In this document: piece by piece, positions 22,083 to 33,700 of the stretch
Layout: every line of letters begins with the position of its first letter
How positions within the stretch are numbered: the first letter of the stretch is position 1
Assembly: GCA_905221605.1 (NCBI GenBank)
Contig: CAJNDS010002256.1
Coordinates: 260,571-324,570, forward strand
Direction of reading: 5' to 3'
DNA: 64,000 bases
DNA from: Symbiodinium natans
Lineage: Eukaryota; Sar; Dinophyceae; Suessiales; Symbiodiniaceae
The notes under the pieces: generated by a model
The model's input: only the letters and a program-made list of their open reading frames with translations
Told to the model about the DNA's origin: nothing
Databases searched by the model: none
Made by a program: the position numbers and the translations under genes

Positions 22083-25000
22083 ATGCTTCTGCTGTTGTTC
22101 CTGGCCTCCTTGCGGACGGGGGAGCAGATTCGGCCTGGGGGGCAAGAAGAGTATGTTCCTGCCATCAACCGACACGAGCGGCGCCAGCTCACTGCCACCC
22201 TGAATGCTGCGTGGTGCCCGTCAGGAATGGAAAGGGCATGGGATCCTTTGGCTGGATTTGGGATGCCTGCAAGGGTGCGCTGGCGACGGCACCGGCCCAG
22301 ATGCTTATTCCGTCGCCGGATGCGGTGGTCGGGGTGGCCCTTCCGTGGTCTCCGGATTGGAGAAGCTGACCATCCTGGGCCGCCGGCGCCTGGCACTCCA
22401 GTGGGTGGGGAGCGCTCGTATAGCGCCTGGCCAGCTCATCCTGCGCGTGAGCGTTCGCCTAGAGCGGGGGGGGCAGGCAGAGGCCGTCAAAGCATGGAGG
22501 TCGATTCAGCACCACCCTCCAGAGTGTTTTGCCCGGTGCCTACCTGCCCCTGCTCTGACCCGCGCCGCGCCGCTGGTTGGGCTAGCGAGGCCACGATGAT
22601 GCAGAACCACATCAATGCCCACCTCTCAGGCGCCTTGGATGGTGAGGTGCCTGAGCGGTGGTTGCAGGAACGTGGCAGGGTGCGCTGCACCGTCTGTGGC
22701 CTGAGTGTCTCCGCCAGCCGGAAGGTGCATCCTACTTGCCGTCCTGAGGCGCGTGCTGCGGCCGCAGGCGGCGCTGCCGCGCGCGCTGAGGGGCCCCCGC
22801 CATTGCCTTCCCTTGAGGAAATCCAGGCAGGCGGGACTCCCACTCTGCGCCATGTGCCGGCTGCGGCCCGCCATGCCTGGTGCCAGGCGCTTACCCGGGC
22901 TTTGGCTGCTGTGGCGCACCACAATGATTTGGCCTCGTGGCAAGAGCTTTTCATGCTGCCGCAGTGCATCCTTTGCCCCCCACCGCGGCGCGGACGCAAG
23001 CATCGTAAGGCGGCTGCTGCATTCGCCCTGGACAGGCTACAGCGCTGGCAGCAGGGTGAGCGCCTGCCTTTGTGGGAGTCTCGGCACCGTCCGCGAGGTC
23101 GGGGCCCAGAGCCGCCTACTGCGGCTGAAAAGCGGGATCTCGCCATCAGTTATGCCAGGGAAGGCTTTGACAAGAAAGCCTGCGCCGCCCTCCTGTCGGA
23201 AGGCTTGCTCCCACCAACCGCCGAGACGGCTCAGGCTCTCACGGCGTTGCACCCGCCAGGCCCCCCTCCGGCTTCGCCACCCATTGCTGAACTCCCGCTC
23301 TCTCCTGAACTTGCTGCTGAGCGGGTTGCCCGTTGCTTGAAGGACTTCCCAGCTGAGACTGCTCCTGGGCCTAGTGGGCTGCGCGTGCAGCATTTAAGGG
23401 AAGCTTGCGTTGTGGGGAATAGGGACAACCTCCACGCACAGCTGACCGCGGTCATCAACCTGCTTGTGCAGGGCCGCGCTCCTCGGGCTGTGGCGCCGGT
23501 CCTCGCTGGAGCTAGTTTGGTCGCCTTGCCCAAGCCTGGCGGCGGAGTCAGGCCGATCGCTGTTGGCGAGCTGTTGCGTCGTCTGGCCGGGAAATGCCTC
23601 ATGGCCGAAGTCAGGGAAGATGCGGCTGCTTTCTTCTGGCCTGCGCAGGTTGGTGTTGGCATAAAGGGTGGGGCGGAGAAGGCCGTGCATGCGGTGCGGG
23701 CCTGGCAGCACCGCAATGCCGCTGCTCCGGACAAAGTGCTCCTGAAGCTTGATTTTAGTAACGCTTTTAATTGCGTTAACAGGGAGCTCTTTCTGTCCCA
23801 AACTCGTGCCCATTTCCCGGCGCTCGCACGGTGGGCAACGTGGTGCTACGCGGAGCCTTCCAGCCTGGTGTTCGGGGAGCACAAGGTGTCCTCCAGCTCT
23901 GGCGTCCAGCAAGGTGACCCACTGGGCCCTTTGCTTTTCGCGGTTGCGTTGCAACCTGTCGCCTCCGAGCTGCAGGCTGGACCGCTGGACATGGCTGTGC
24001 ACTTTCTGGACGATGGCATTCTGGCGGGAACGGTGCAACATGCCGCTGCGGCCTTGGCTCATGTGCAGGGGAGGGCAGCTGAGATCGGGTTGGCCTTGAA
24101 CCTCGCCAAGTGTGAAATCATCGCCAGCGGCGCCCTGGACATTCGGGCCCTTCAGCCGCTTTTCCCTCCAGAATTGCTGCGACGGCCAGACGGCTCCAGC
24201 AAGGTGTCGCGGAACTTCGAGTTCTTGGGGGCCGCCGTGGGCGATGATGGTTTTGTCAATGCCCACACCGAGCAGCGTGCGGCAAAGGCAGCCAGGCTCC
24301 TCGAGGCCCTGGCTGAACTTGGGGACCCGCAAGTCGGGTTGCGGTTGTTGAGGGCTTGCGCTGGCTACTGTCGCATGCTTCACAGCATGCGCTGTAACCC
24401 GCCCTTAGCCCAGGCTGCCGCATTGGCAGGCTTTGATGGCAGGGTGAGGTCCTGCTTCGCTGGGCTGACAGGGCTTCACCCCGACCGCGCCCAGTGGCAG
24501 CAGGCCGCCCGAGGCTTCGCGCAGGCGGGTCTCGGCTTGCGCTCCTGCGCCACGCACGCGCCTGCCGCCTACTTGGCGTCTCTTGGTTCCAGCCTGAGCG
24601 CATGCAAGGACATTGACAGCCGCTTCTCCGCTGCTGCGGTCTCGTCCTCTCCAGCCGTGGCCGCGGCGATTGTTGAGCTCAACAGGCAACTACCTGCTAA
24701 CCAGGCCCTCACCACACAGGCTGCTCTGGCCTGCAAGCAGCGGGACCTGTCTGAGCGCCTCGACACGGCTGGCTGGGAGCAACAACTAGCGCAGGCGGGT
24801 GCGGCCGAGGCCGCCGTGCTTCGCTCTGAAGCTGGCGTGGGCGCCAGGGCTTTCTTGGCGGCGGTGCCGTCTGGCAAGACCACCATGGAGCCGGCAGTGT
24901 TTGTCCAGGAGCTGCGCTTCCGCCTCGGGATGCCCGACGCCTCGGAAGACACTTGGTGTCCGAAGTGCGACGCGGTACTGGACAAGCTGTCTCATCACGC

Positions 25001-25556
25001 GGCAGTTTGTGTTGCCGGGGGCGAGCGCACCTTGCGACACAACGCTGTCCGTGATGTGGTCTTTGACTGGGCAGTGCGGGCTGGCCTCGCCCCGGAAAAG
25101 GAGCGGGCCGGGCTGCTGCCGCCGCATGCCTCTGAAGATGCCTCATCTGCGAGGCGTCGCCCTGCTGACGTCTACTTGCCCTCCTGGGCCGGGTCCCCTG
25201 CTGCACTTGACTTCGCTGTTACAGCACCGCAGCGGCAGGAGACCTTGGCCCAGGCCGGCAAGGAGGCTGGGGCGGCGGCAGCAGATTACGCGAGGCACAA
25301 GGAAGCACACTTGGGCACCGCAGCGGCCTGCGCAGCCCAGGGCATCACTTTCCGCCCCATGGTGGTTGAAACGACCGGCCATTGGGAGCGCCAGGCAAGC
25401 GCCCTCCTGAAGCAGTTGGCTGGAGCGGTGGCCACGCGATCTGGCGAGGATGCGGCGCCAGTCCATGCCTCCCTGCTGCAGGAGCTGAGCGTCGTGGTGC
25501 GAAGCTTCCGGGCTCGCGCCGCCCTTAGGCGCCGTTGCGAGTTGCCAGCCGCATGA
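22083..25556 (+). CDS. R2-like non-LTR retrotransposon polyprotein (RT and restriction-like endonuclease)
   Basis: The protein would nick target DNA and reverse-transcribe its own RNA there. The first in-frame ATG (22083) gives 1157 residues; a TGA at 22029-22031 closes the frame upstream. Domains in order: a C2H2-type finger (C150, C155, H176, H180); a second zinc site (C202, C205, H216, C219); reverse transcriptase at about 470-730 with motif A KLDFSNAFN (Asp557), motif B SGVQQGDPLGP and motif C HFLDDG (Asp643, Asp644, in place of YxDD); then a knuckle C-x2-C-x8-H-x4-C (C959 to C976), exactly the R2 spacing; then RRRPADV and LDFAVT (Asp1029, Asp1043) followed by Lys/Tyr residues, as in restriction-like endonucleases. 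The ORF is unbroken and much more GC-rich than its surroundings, so it may be recently active. No rDNA flanks it. Clade within the R2-like group is unresolved. Confidence 0.95.
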   Translation: MLLLLFLASLRTGEQIRPGGQEEYVPAINRHERRQLTATLNAAWCPSGMERAWDPLAGFGMPARVRWRRHRPRCLFRRRMRWSGWPFRGLRIGEADHPGPPAPGTPVGGERSYSAWPAHPARERSPRAGGAGRGRQSMEVDSAPPSRVFCPVPTCPCSDPRRAAGWASEATMMQNHINAHLSGALDGEVPERWLQERGRVRCTVCGLSVSASRKVHPTCRPEARAAAAGGAAARAEGPPPLPSLEEIQAGGTPTLRHVPAAARHAWCQALTRALAAVAHHNDLASWQELFMLPQCILCPPPRRGRKHRKAAAAFALDRLQRWQQGERLPLWESRHRPRGRGPEPPTAAEKRDLAISYAREGFDKKACAALLSEGLLPPTAETAQALTALHPPGPPPASPPIAELPLSPELAAERVARCLKDFPAETAPGPSGLRVQHLREACVVGNRDNLHAQLTAVINLLVQGRAPRAVAPVLAGASLVALPKPGGGVRPIAVGELLRRLAGKCLMAEVREDAAAFFWPAQVGVGIKGGAEKAVHAVRAWQHRNAAAPDKVLLKLDFSNAFNCVNRELFLSQTRAHFPALARWATWCYAEPSSLVFGEHKVSSSSGVQQGDPLGPLLFAVALQPVASELQAGPLDMAVHFLDDGILAGTVQHAAAALAHVQGRAAEIGLALNLAKCEIIASGALDIRALQPLFPPELLRRPDGSSKVSRNFEFLGAAVGDDGFVNAHTEQRAAKAARLLEALAELGDPQVGLRLLRACAGYCRMLHSMRCNPPLAQAAALAGFDGRVRSCFAGLTGLHPDRAQWQQAARGFAQAGLGLRSCATHAPAAYLASLGSSLSACKDIDSRFSAAAVSSSPAVAAAIVELNRQLPANQALTTQAALACKQRDLSERLDTAGWEQQLAQAGAAEAAVLRSEAGVGARAFLAAVPSGKTTMEPAVFVQELRFRLGMPDASEDTWCPKCDAVLDKLSHHAAVCVAGGERTLRHNAVRDVVFDWAVRAGLAPEKERAGLLPPHASEDASSARRRPADVYLPSWAGSPAALDFAVTAPQRQETLAQAGKEAGAAAADYARHKEAHLGTAAACAAQGITFRPMVVETTGHWERQASALLKQLAGAVATRSGEDAAPVHASLLQELSVVVRSFRARAALRRRCELPAA

Positions 25557-25950
25557 TGCAGCTGTGCAAACCCAATGGTTGGTGGTGGGCCTTTCCTCCC
25601 TATGTGGAGTCCAACTGATTGCGCTCCATTGTCTCTGCACATGCCTGCACTGTTACACCCCCATCGTGTTGGGTAGTTTTCGCGCCACCCTCAGAAGTTG
25701 GGGAGGAGCTGCTTTGCAGAGTTCCGCAAGGGCGCACACGCACGCGCTTGCTTATGCCAGGGGATGCCTACGAGCATGTCTTGTCGCGTGTTGCAATCCC
25801 TGTGTGTGCTTTTGTCATCGCACCGCCCTCGGAAGACGGGAGGGTATATGCATGCTTGTATAGGCGAGCCGGGTTGTATACAGGGTCCTGCCAAGCGGAT
25901 CTGTTTGCATCTTGGTCTTGTGTCAGTTCGCGCCGCCCTCAGAAGTAGGA
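25557..25950 (+). repeat. probable 3' UTR with three degenerate repeats
   Basis: TTCGCGCCACCCTCAGAAG (25679), TCGCACCGCCCTCGGAAG (25817) and TTCGCGCCGCCCTCAGAAG (25927) are related, 138 and 110 bp apart. There is no poly-A tail. The 3' boundary of the element is not resolved. Confidence 0.55.
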
Positions 25951-26472
25951 GCTGGGCAGTCTTGTTCAGAAATAGCCTGCTTGTGCTGGCTGGAATTGCT
26001 ACCCGGTGTGGAGCACATTAAGGTGTAGTGTTCTGTAACGGTATTGCCACTGTTTACCGCAGTACGATGTAGTCCATCATGACACGTGGCTCACTTTGTA
26101 GCGTCGCGTAGAATCGTCATGGTCTTGCGCAGGACGCATCTCATAGCAGCGCTGCGTCGTTAGCTTCCGTGTGAATGCGGCATCACGTCGAGCATCATGT
26201 CGGACAGGCCGTACATGGCCATAAGTGGCCATGAGGCCGTGCGTTCAGCGACATTTGTTGGTTATTTTTGTTCGGCAAGGGTGCGTGTTGCGAAAGCCAG
26301 GCAAAGCACTTTTCAGTTGCAAGCGCAGACGAGGCCTGAAACGATGTTTGACATATCTGTTTTTTGGGTACAAAACAGGAGACCGTTGTGAGCCTGCATG
26401 TGCGCATGCACGTCAATGTACAAGTATGAATGGGCAGCATTGGGTACTGATGGGCATTACTTAATGTTCGGT

Positions 26473-26997
26473 CATGTCAATGTATTGTTGTTTGTAGGGA
26501 TCGCAGAATGTAGAATGTAGACTGTACGTGTGTGTGTGTGTTTTTCTTTGGGGGGGGGGGGGGGGGGTAATCTTTCAAAGCTTGACCATTTTTGCTCGAA
26601 ATCGTGTTCTCGGCTTGTTGTTGCGAAATCCACCTTCGGCGTCAATGGATGCATCGGTGGCATGGACGCTATGATTGTGCGAGCTTGTAGCCTGGACGAA
26701 ACCATCATTCGGGCATAATCATCGTCATGGAACTTAAACCCTGAGACGCGCGAGAAGCCCTTTAAATGCCGATGTTTTCGGCCCATGAGCCAGACCATAA
26801 GCCATGAGAACATCGGTTTTGCTACGACATGAAGGCCGGACGATGTACATACTCGCGTAGGCTCTGATGGACGCCTCCACTGACATGCTCGCCCCTCTTC
26901 CCTTCTGAACTTCTACAGTTGATGAGGTCCAGATGGAATTAGGGTATATTGGGGCTTCTGGAAGCTGTGGGCCATCGACAATGCGCCATTCGACCAT
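26473..26997 (-). CDS. possible - strand gene, two overlapping frames
   Basis: A - strand ATG frame from 26997 to 26734 (87 codons, with SVEASIRAYASMYIVRPSCR) overlaps a second - strand frame, 26813-26472, that continues with FHDDDYARMMVSSRLQARTI. A short intron or frameshift near 26750 would join them. The second frame runs into a G/C homopolymer (26550-26567). No family is recognised. Confidence 0.25.
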
Positions 26998-27351
26998 TAG
27001 CTTGCTTACCAGGAATGGCAGACACAGATTGGGGCTTTAGCGCAGCGGTACGGCTCCTTTGGCAATGTGCGAGGGGGAGGGTTTCTTAAACTTCTTGTCT
27101 TAGGGTCCATTTACCAGTTCGTTAACTGGCGGGGACATGTTGGTGTCATGTCGTCTGGACCATTTCATCTTGAGGCGCAACTAGCATGGAAGTGAAAGGC
27201 TACGCTCGAGGTAGCCCCGAAACCGCCGCAGCGACGTCAAGCATTATTATCTACAAGGAATGAGCTGGCGTCACGCCGAGTGTGAAGTCATGTCAACTGG
27301 ACTACCACGTAGGGGGGGATGTTCCATATGGAACTACAGACAGGAATCTTT

Positions 27352-27413
27352 ATAAAGTAGCCAACCCAAAAAAAGGGTGCCCTGATTCTAGTATGCTTAC
27401 GGGGGCTACCAAG
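27352..27413. repeat. dispersed short element, copy 2
   Basis: AAAAAAAGGGTGCCCTGAT, TAGTATG and GGCTACCAAG match the copy at 12380-12470. The intervening part is shorter. Confidence 0.5.
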
Positions 27414-27710
27414 ACAAATGCACTAACAAAGCCTTAAGGTCACCCTGCAGAACAGAGCTTCGACTCAGTCATCGACGGTCCAGTGAAGTTGTTGGATCAG
27501 GTTCGTGACACCCGGGCCGCATTTGAGAGGATTTGAGAGGTGTTCGGCGCCCCTTACATGCAAGGCTGGTGAGAGGCTTGCATGCAAGGCTGCGAGCTCT
27601 TGGCATGTTTTGGGCACAGTCCGGGACTTCTGACGGCAGCTACCCTAAACTTCCATTCCTTAATTATGTGTTGGCCTGCGCCGAGGAAACATCGCAGCCG
27701 CTTGTTTCAG

Positions 27711-27778
27711 TTCCAGACTCCTACCCAAGAGGTTTGGATATATCTGGCGAGAGGCTTCAAATCGACGTCGTCGAGGAG
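27711..27778 (+). CDS. channel gene N-terminal exon 1 (tentative)
   Basis: Open after TTGTTTCAG and ending before GTAGGC with GLDISGERLQIDVVEE. The gap to the next exon would be only 29 nt (27779-27807, GTAGGC to TTTTCAG). The true start of the gene may lie upstream. Confidence 0.4.
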
Positions 27779-30700
27779 GTAGGCACTGTGTGTTCAACCG
27801 TTTTCAGCGGCCCCTCACTAGCAAGAATTCGCAAACAGATCGTCTTCATTCGCAGGAGGAGAACTCAGACGGGAGCGCTCCCATGCACCGCGACGACAGC
27901 ACCCCCTCTGGAGTTTCCGACTCTGGGAATACGAGTCCGAGGTTAACAGGTGACTCACACTCAAGAGCTATCAAACACGAAAGGGGTGCCCTTTACAGTG
28001 AGGTCTGTCAGCCCGACTCGCTGTCCAGGCGACCTGAAATTCTTTGGCGTGGTGTCGGAACGGGATTCTTTGCAGGAGACTCGCTTGCAGGTGCTTCTGG
28101 ATCGCAGCTTGGCCGAGATTTCAGCCTGGCATTCCACTCCACGGAAGGGAGGGAAGGGCTCAAGCCCCCCGGGCAAGCAAGTGGCAGATGAGTCATGCCC
28201 AAGGTGCTCGACCATACCTCGACCACCTTGCCGGGTTTCTGGTGATAGCGAATACGCTGCTTATGCTCTCAGGCGGCATTGCGGCACCGTTCTCAACTCC
28301 AGAAGGATGCGCGCGGCTATAGTGGAGCATTCTTGCGCTGGTTTCGTGTTTTGAAGCCCTGTTCTGATTCTGTTGTTGAAACCCTCCTAAAAAGGAGGAG
28401 AGAGAGGCTGCATTTGTTCCAAAACATCTCGGATGTTGGGTTCTCGTTTAGGTTCAAAACGTGAGAGAGCGATACCGGGGAATGGCGGCGCGGGGTGAAA
28501 GCGAAAACGGGGATGAAAACGAAGCGGGGATGAGAACGAAACGGGTGATCAGAGCCGCGGGGTGAAAACGAAACGGGGATGAAAACGAAAGGGGGATGGC
28601 GTGGGGAGCAGAAGGGCCGGATGCGAAACGGGTGAAAACGAAACGGGGATGGCGCGGGGATCACGACGGCGGGACGAAAACCTAACGGGGTTGAAACCAA
28701 ACGGGGATGAAGATGACACGGGCATGGCGCGGGGATCACAACGAGACGGAGCGAAAACGAAACAGGGTGGCACCTGCGGGGATGAAAACCAAAACAGGGA
28801 TGAAAGCGAAGCGGGGATGAAAGCGCAACCGGGAGGGATCTTCGTTGAATGTATTACGGACTGCGGCGCGTACTGCGGCGCGGGGAGCTGAGGGATTTTC
28901 GTTGAATAGTACACATTCTTCATAGTTTACTCTTTAATGTTTTCACATACATACATACATATATATATATATATATCCACATACATATATATTTATTTAT
29001 TAGATTTTTTATTTAGTTGCGAATTTGTGTTGTTTTGTCCTTTTGATATCCTTCTTTAAGGATCAGGGATCCAAAATGATGAGTTCTGGACCGGGTACAA
29101 CCAAAGCCAACACGCAGTCTCAGTCGATACGCTTCCGACAGACACGCCGTAACATGAGGGTTTTCGCTTCAATTCGTCAACTACTCTGCGTCGCCTTATT
29201 GCCTTCTTATACTCTTCTATAAAATGTGCATACGGAATGGATGTTAAAGTGGGGGTTTCGCTCCGGCAGTGTTGTCATTCGGATTGTTTTTGGGTTCCTG
29301 GCTTACGTTGTTTTTTTTCTTCCAGGGTTCGGGCATCTAAAAAGCATGCCATTGCAAGCTCCAGATTCCTTCAGCAGGTGTCCAGAATTCTCCATTACCA
29401 TCTGGGAGTCTAGGCGTTTGGCCCTTTGAGAGTACTTGAGCCAACCGGTTTGGGGGTGCGGACACCGGAGTGAGGGGTTGCCCAGCCGAGGTTTGTAGAG
29501 TTGGAGGTGAAGGGCCGATCTGCCGCGGCGCACATCGGCCGTGATGAGGGCTTCAACGAGTTCAGCGCCTCGAAACGCAAGATGTTTAGGGTTTAGGGTT
29601 TAGGGTTGAGGGTTTAGGGTACCTGAAAACATCTTTGTGGCTGCGCTTTTTTATCAGCCAGCCTCGGCAACTCCATGCAATGCGTAGCTTCGAGGGCTGT
29701 TTCACTTCTGCATCTGACATGAAGCAGGCCTGTAGCATGAACGGGCCACTTTGACCCGCGGGCTGCCAAAAAAATTGAGGGACGCGGCTGAGTTAAGGCT
29801 GCTAGTACACTGTGAGCCATATCCTTCAAAGCGTGATTGCCATGAGATGTCTCAGGTCATGATGATTACGCTCAGTCATTTCGAGCGCAGCTTGGGGCAA
29901 GAAGCCAGCATTTTTGTATGTTTGTTTTCTTAATTTTGCGCGCCCCCGTCGTAGTAAAAGAGATTAAACTAGGCATTGAAGTTGGGATGTTCCCCCGTTT
30001 ACGAACAGTCCTTAGTAGGGATAGTTATATAGGGACTATAAAAGTAAAAGGGGGGACATCCCAACATTGAAGTGTAGTAAGTGTTGTGCAACGAATAGGC
30101 TGCAGCACGGTACCCAGCAACAAAAGCTCAAGGGATCTCTATTGCGGAAGCTTTGTCTTGTTTCAGATTGTGATCCAAGGTGGGACATCTTTTTTGACGT
30201 TGCCTTTTTGATCGAGTTGCTGATTCGGATTTTGTGCGAACGCTGGGAATACTTCCTGTGCCCTGGTGTGGAGCTTATGCAAGTTCGGTGAGCAAAGGAA
30301 GTCACAACTTTTTAAGCTTCGAACGGGCTCCAGAAAGATCCCTTTTTCGCGTTTTGCCGTCTTCGCTCCCTTCCCCTGAGTGTTGGACGTCGTCGGCCCC
30401 GCGCAAAACCGTAAAAGTTTTTGGTTTCGCTATTTTCGGGATGCGAGCGCAAACTTAAAGTGCCCCCACCGCGCGCTGTTTTGCAAAAAGCATGTGCTTG
30501 CTCGCGTATAAGGGCGCAAACATGCAGAAGTGCTCCCGGGGGGTAAGCGTGCCTATATCTTTGTATACATATGCGTACTCATATAATCCAATGCATCTAC
30601 ACACACATATGCCTTCATCGCCCAACCAAAAGACACCACCATCGGTCATCCGATCTTTTTGGCAGGTGGCAAGAAATATCGCACAACCAGTAGAAAATGC

Positions 30701-33700
30701 CCCGCACCACTAGCGGTTATCCGATCTTTTTGGCAGGTGGCAAGAATGCCCCGTAGTTAGTCTTCTTCGGATCCCTGTTCGACTTTAAGACAGGTTCAAT
30801 TGGGTGAATTGGGTGTGAGGCGTTCGGTTGTCCTGTGTTCTGCCATTTGAAGGGATGATGGATGGTGAGACCATCTGTTCGCAGGTAGCTACCACACGGG
30901 CAGCGCTTGTTTTCACGGTCAATGGAAAGTTATCACACTTACTACGACAATCTACAATCATGTAACCTTCAGAGGAGTATCGGAGTATTCGTGCTGGGGC
31001 AATACGGTCTCAACCCTCGTCTCGGTTTGAACGTTCCTATGTGGGGTCTCCGTCCGCGACGTTCGACGCGCACTCGGCGGAAGTTGCATGGAATTTCTGC
31101 GGATGCCGCGCGGATGCCCATGACGTCGATGCCAAGGTCTGGGCCTTTCCTTTTGAGTCCGTGCTCTTGCTTTACGTCACATTAGGGGTTCATAGAGGGG
31201 CTGGTGAGCATGCAGCCAGATTCTGTTGCGTAGTAACTAGTAGTACTTTGGTGCTTTTGGACCGAGCCATCTTCTGCAGACTTAGCGGTCTGGGAGTGTG
31301 CCTGTGCAGCCTCTGCCTGAGGGCCGTCTCCAATTGGTTTGACATTTTCCTTGTCCTTGCTGGCGTCGCCGACATCGCCATGGTGGTGACGGTGCCAGAT
31401 CATGGGGAGTGTCATGACAGCGTTTAGTCTTGATTGCAGTGAGAAGTTCAATACCTGTCCACTGATCTGTACCGATATCTTGTGATTCCCGTCTAGGGCA
31501 GTAGCACAGCGCGGGTTCAAAAAAGGAGTGTGGGTACAGTCAAAACTTGAGGCTAGTGAAGGCAATGGGCTGATGGAGTTAGGGGATCCCTGACAAAATC
31601 GCAACATGTCTTATTGTTATATGAGTGGCTTCATAGGCTGTACCATGGCACAAAATCCAAATCGAGACATGGTCCGGAAATCCGACATCCTGTTTCGAGT
31701 CATTCTCGAAGTTTGGGGCTGGACTGACTGGAGTGACTCCCTTCACTAGGTGTTGGCAGAAGGAGGGTTTAGGGTTTATATATAGGGTTTAGGGTTTATG
31801 GGGGTTCAGGGTTTAGGGCTTAGGGTATGGGGAGGGTTTAGGGCATGAGTGAGGTGTTCCTTGGGTCTGGAGCCAATGGCCCCTGCACTGCTCCACATGC
31901 TTGCCGCCAGGTTGTTTGCAGTTTACGTCATTCGCGTTATGTTTGCGTTCCGGGCCTTACGACTCTTGGCCTGCATCTTGCGCTGGCCTTGCAGATGTAC
32001 AGCTGTGTGTCACGATGACGATGATGCCTGTAGCAGCTGTGGCAGCACAATTGGGATGCATCGGGCAGTAAGTTCCGAAGAGAGCTCAAGGCCTGAAGCG
32101 TCGAAGCGTAGCTTAGACACTCGAAGTCCGCTGAGAGTCTTTCGGAAACAGACCCTTATAGTCCCCTATAGCAGCCCAAGCATTTGCCGGGCAAGGAGCC
32201 TGTGCTTTGTTCAAGGGCCTTCGCATCTTGGCTTCAAAGGCAGGAGTATGCCCGGCAACGGGTCAGCCACAATACAGTTTTCCCTTAGCCCAGTACCCCT
32301 CTTGCACTGATGTCTGCCTGAGGCTTGCTTCTTGCGGCATGCCAGTCCTTTTTGCCATCACTGCTTTGGTCAATGGTCCTGCTACTTGACGCTTGGCGTG
32401 GGAGCGAAGAGGCTGTTGAATAATTGCTGTTAATGGCTGCGGCACTCTTATCAGATATGTGGGACAACTGGTTGTCTGTTCAGTCTTTTCGCGCAATCTG
32501 CTTTCGAGATCTTTGAGCATACCTTATGTGATGTCACTGTGAAGCTATACAAATCGTTTCAGAAGGTCGTGTCCTATCAGGTTGTGCCTGAAGCTTGGTG
32601 CTGCGAAGTAGCCAACCTCGCCCTGCAGCCATGAGTGCTGTGGTGTGGGGACGAGCTGAGCAGTAAGGGCAGCAGCCGAGTCCCTTGTGAAAAAAAAACA
32701 TGGCCGCGGCACCATCGTCTGTCAGAGTCAGGTCTTCATGTCTGCTGGCTCCCTCGCAATGGGCAATCTCCTGCAAGAGTTCATCGCCACGGATTCAAAT
32801 GTTCTTGAAGATCGAGAGTGGATTTGGATACACTACGGCACAGCTTACCGCTCCCTCTACACACTCTATGAGCGACTTTGATGGCAATCAGTTGAAGCTC
32901 CTTTCTTTGTGGGCCGATGTACACTCAACCAATGCCTCTCCTTGTCAGATGAGACAAAGACGCCCCTCATTGTCTTTCTGAGTAGCAAGGGCACCACCAC
33001 GGCAACTGTCGCGCGACCCGGAAACAGGTCGCTGCACTTGCCGAGTCGGGAGACAGGGTGCAGCCAAAAATTTCGCGCGAGCTAAGGATAACTTTCGCAG
33101 GTAATTGGCCGACCAAAGCAAGACCAGTGTCTGGTTTGCACTGTGCGTTGCGTTATTTCGCCTTCTTTTGCTCTTGTGGCTGCCAATGATCCAGAGAGCA
33201 TTCAATGTTGAAGGGTGCAAGTCCAAACGGCGTGAAGAGAACATCTGTCGCAACATCCTTAAATCTCAAGAGAAGAAAGAGCTTTCAGGACTTAGAGTAG
33301 ACCCAGCGCTTGGAAAACCTTGGTGGTATGCTGGTTTGTCCGGCAGTCGTTGAGAGCCACGGTGGACTTACGCGTCTCGAAAAGTTCAGGTCTTGGACAA
33401 GGTGAGCCATGCCTTCGTCGTTTTCTTCGTTCTGCATCTGGACTGCGCAGAACAACTTGGCAAGAACCGGTAGCACAAAGTGACGTGAGTGTTCCAAGCG
33501 GTCATGGCAAAGGGTTTGCTGCAACTTAAGCGCAGCCATGGTGGAAACCCAGGTACATCACCCTGATTGTTTTCGCGGTCATCCGTGTGGTCACCGCTGT
33601 TTTTTTGAAGGATACCCTGGAGGCTGCACAAAACGATGCGGAACTTCAGATGGTGAATCAGATGAGAGTTTTGGCCAGGCATGTTGGAAGAAGTGTTGTT

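Noticed and set aside
23394-24383. 330-codon - strand frame and other frames inside 22,050-25,640
   Set aside because: They are antisense or shifted shadows of the GC-rich retroelement ORF, where stops are rare.
27031-27110. tRNA-like start (TTTAGCGCAGCGGTA, box A match)
   Set aside because: No box B (GGTTCRANNCC) at the right distance and no acceptor or anticodon stem could be paired.
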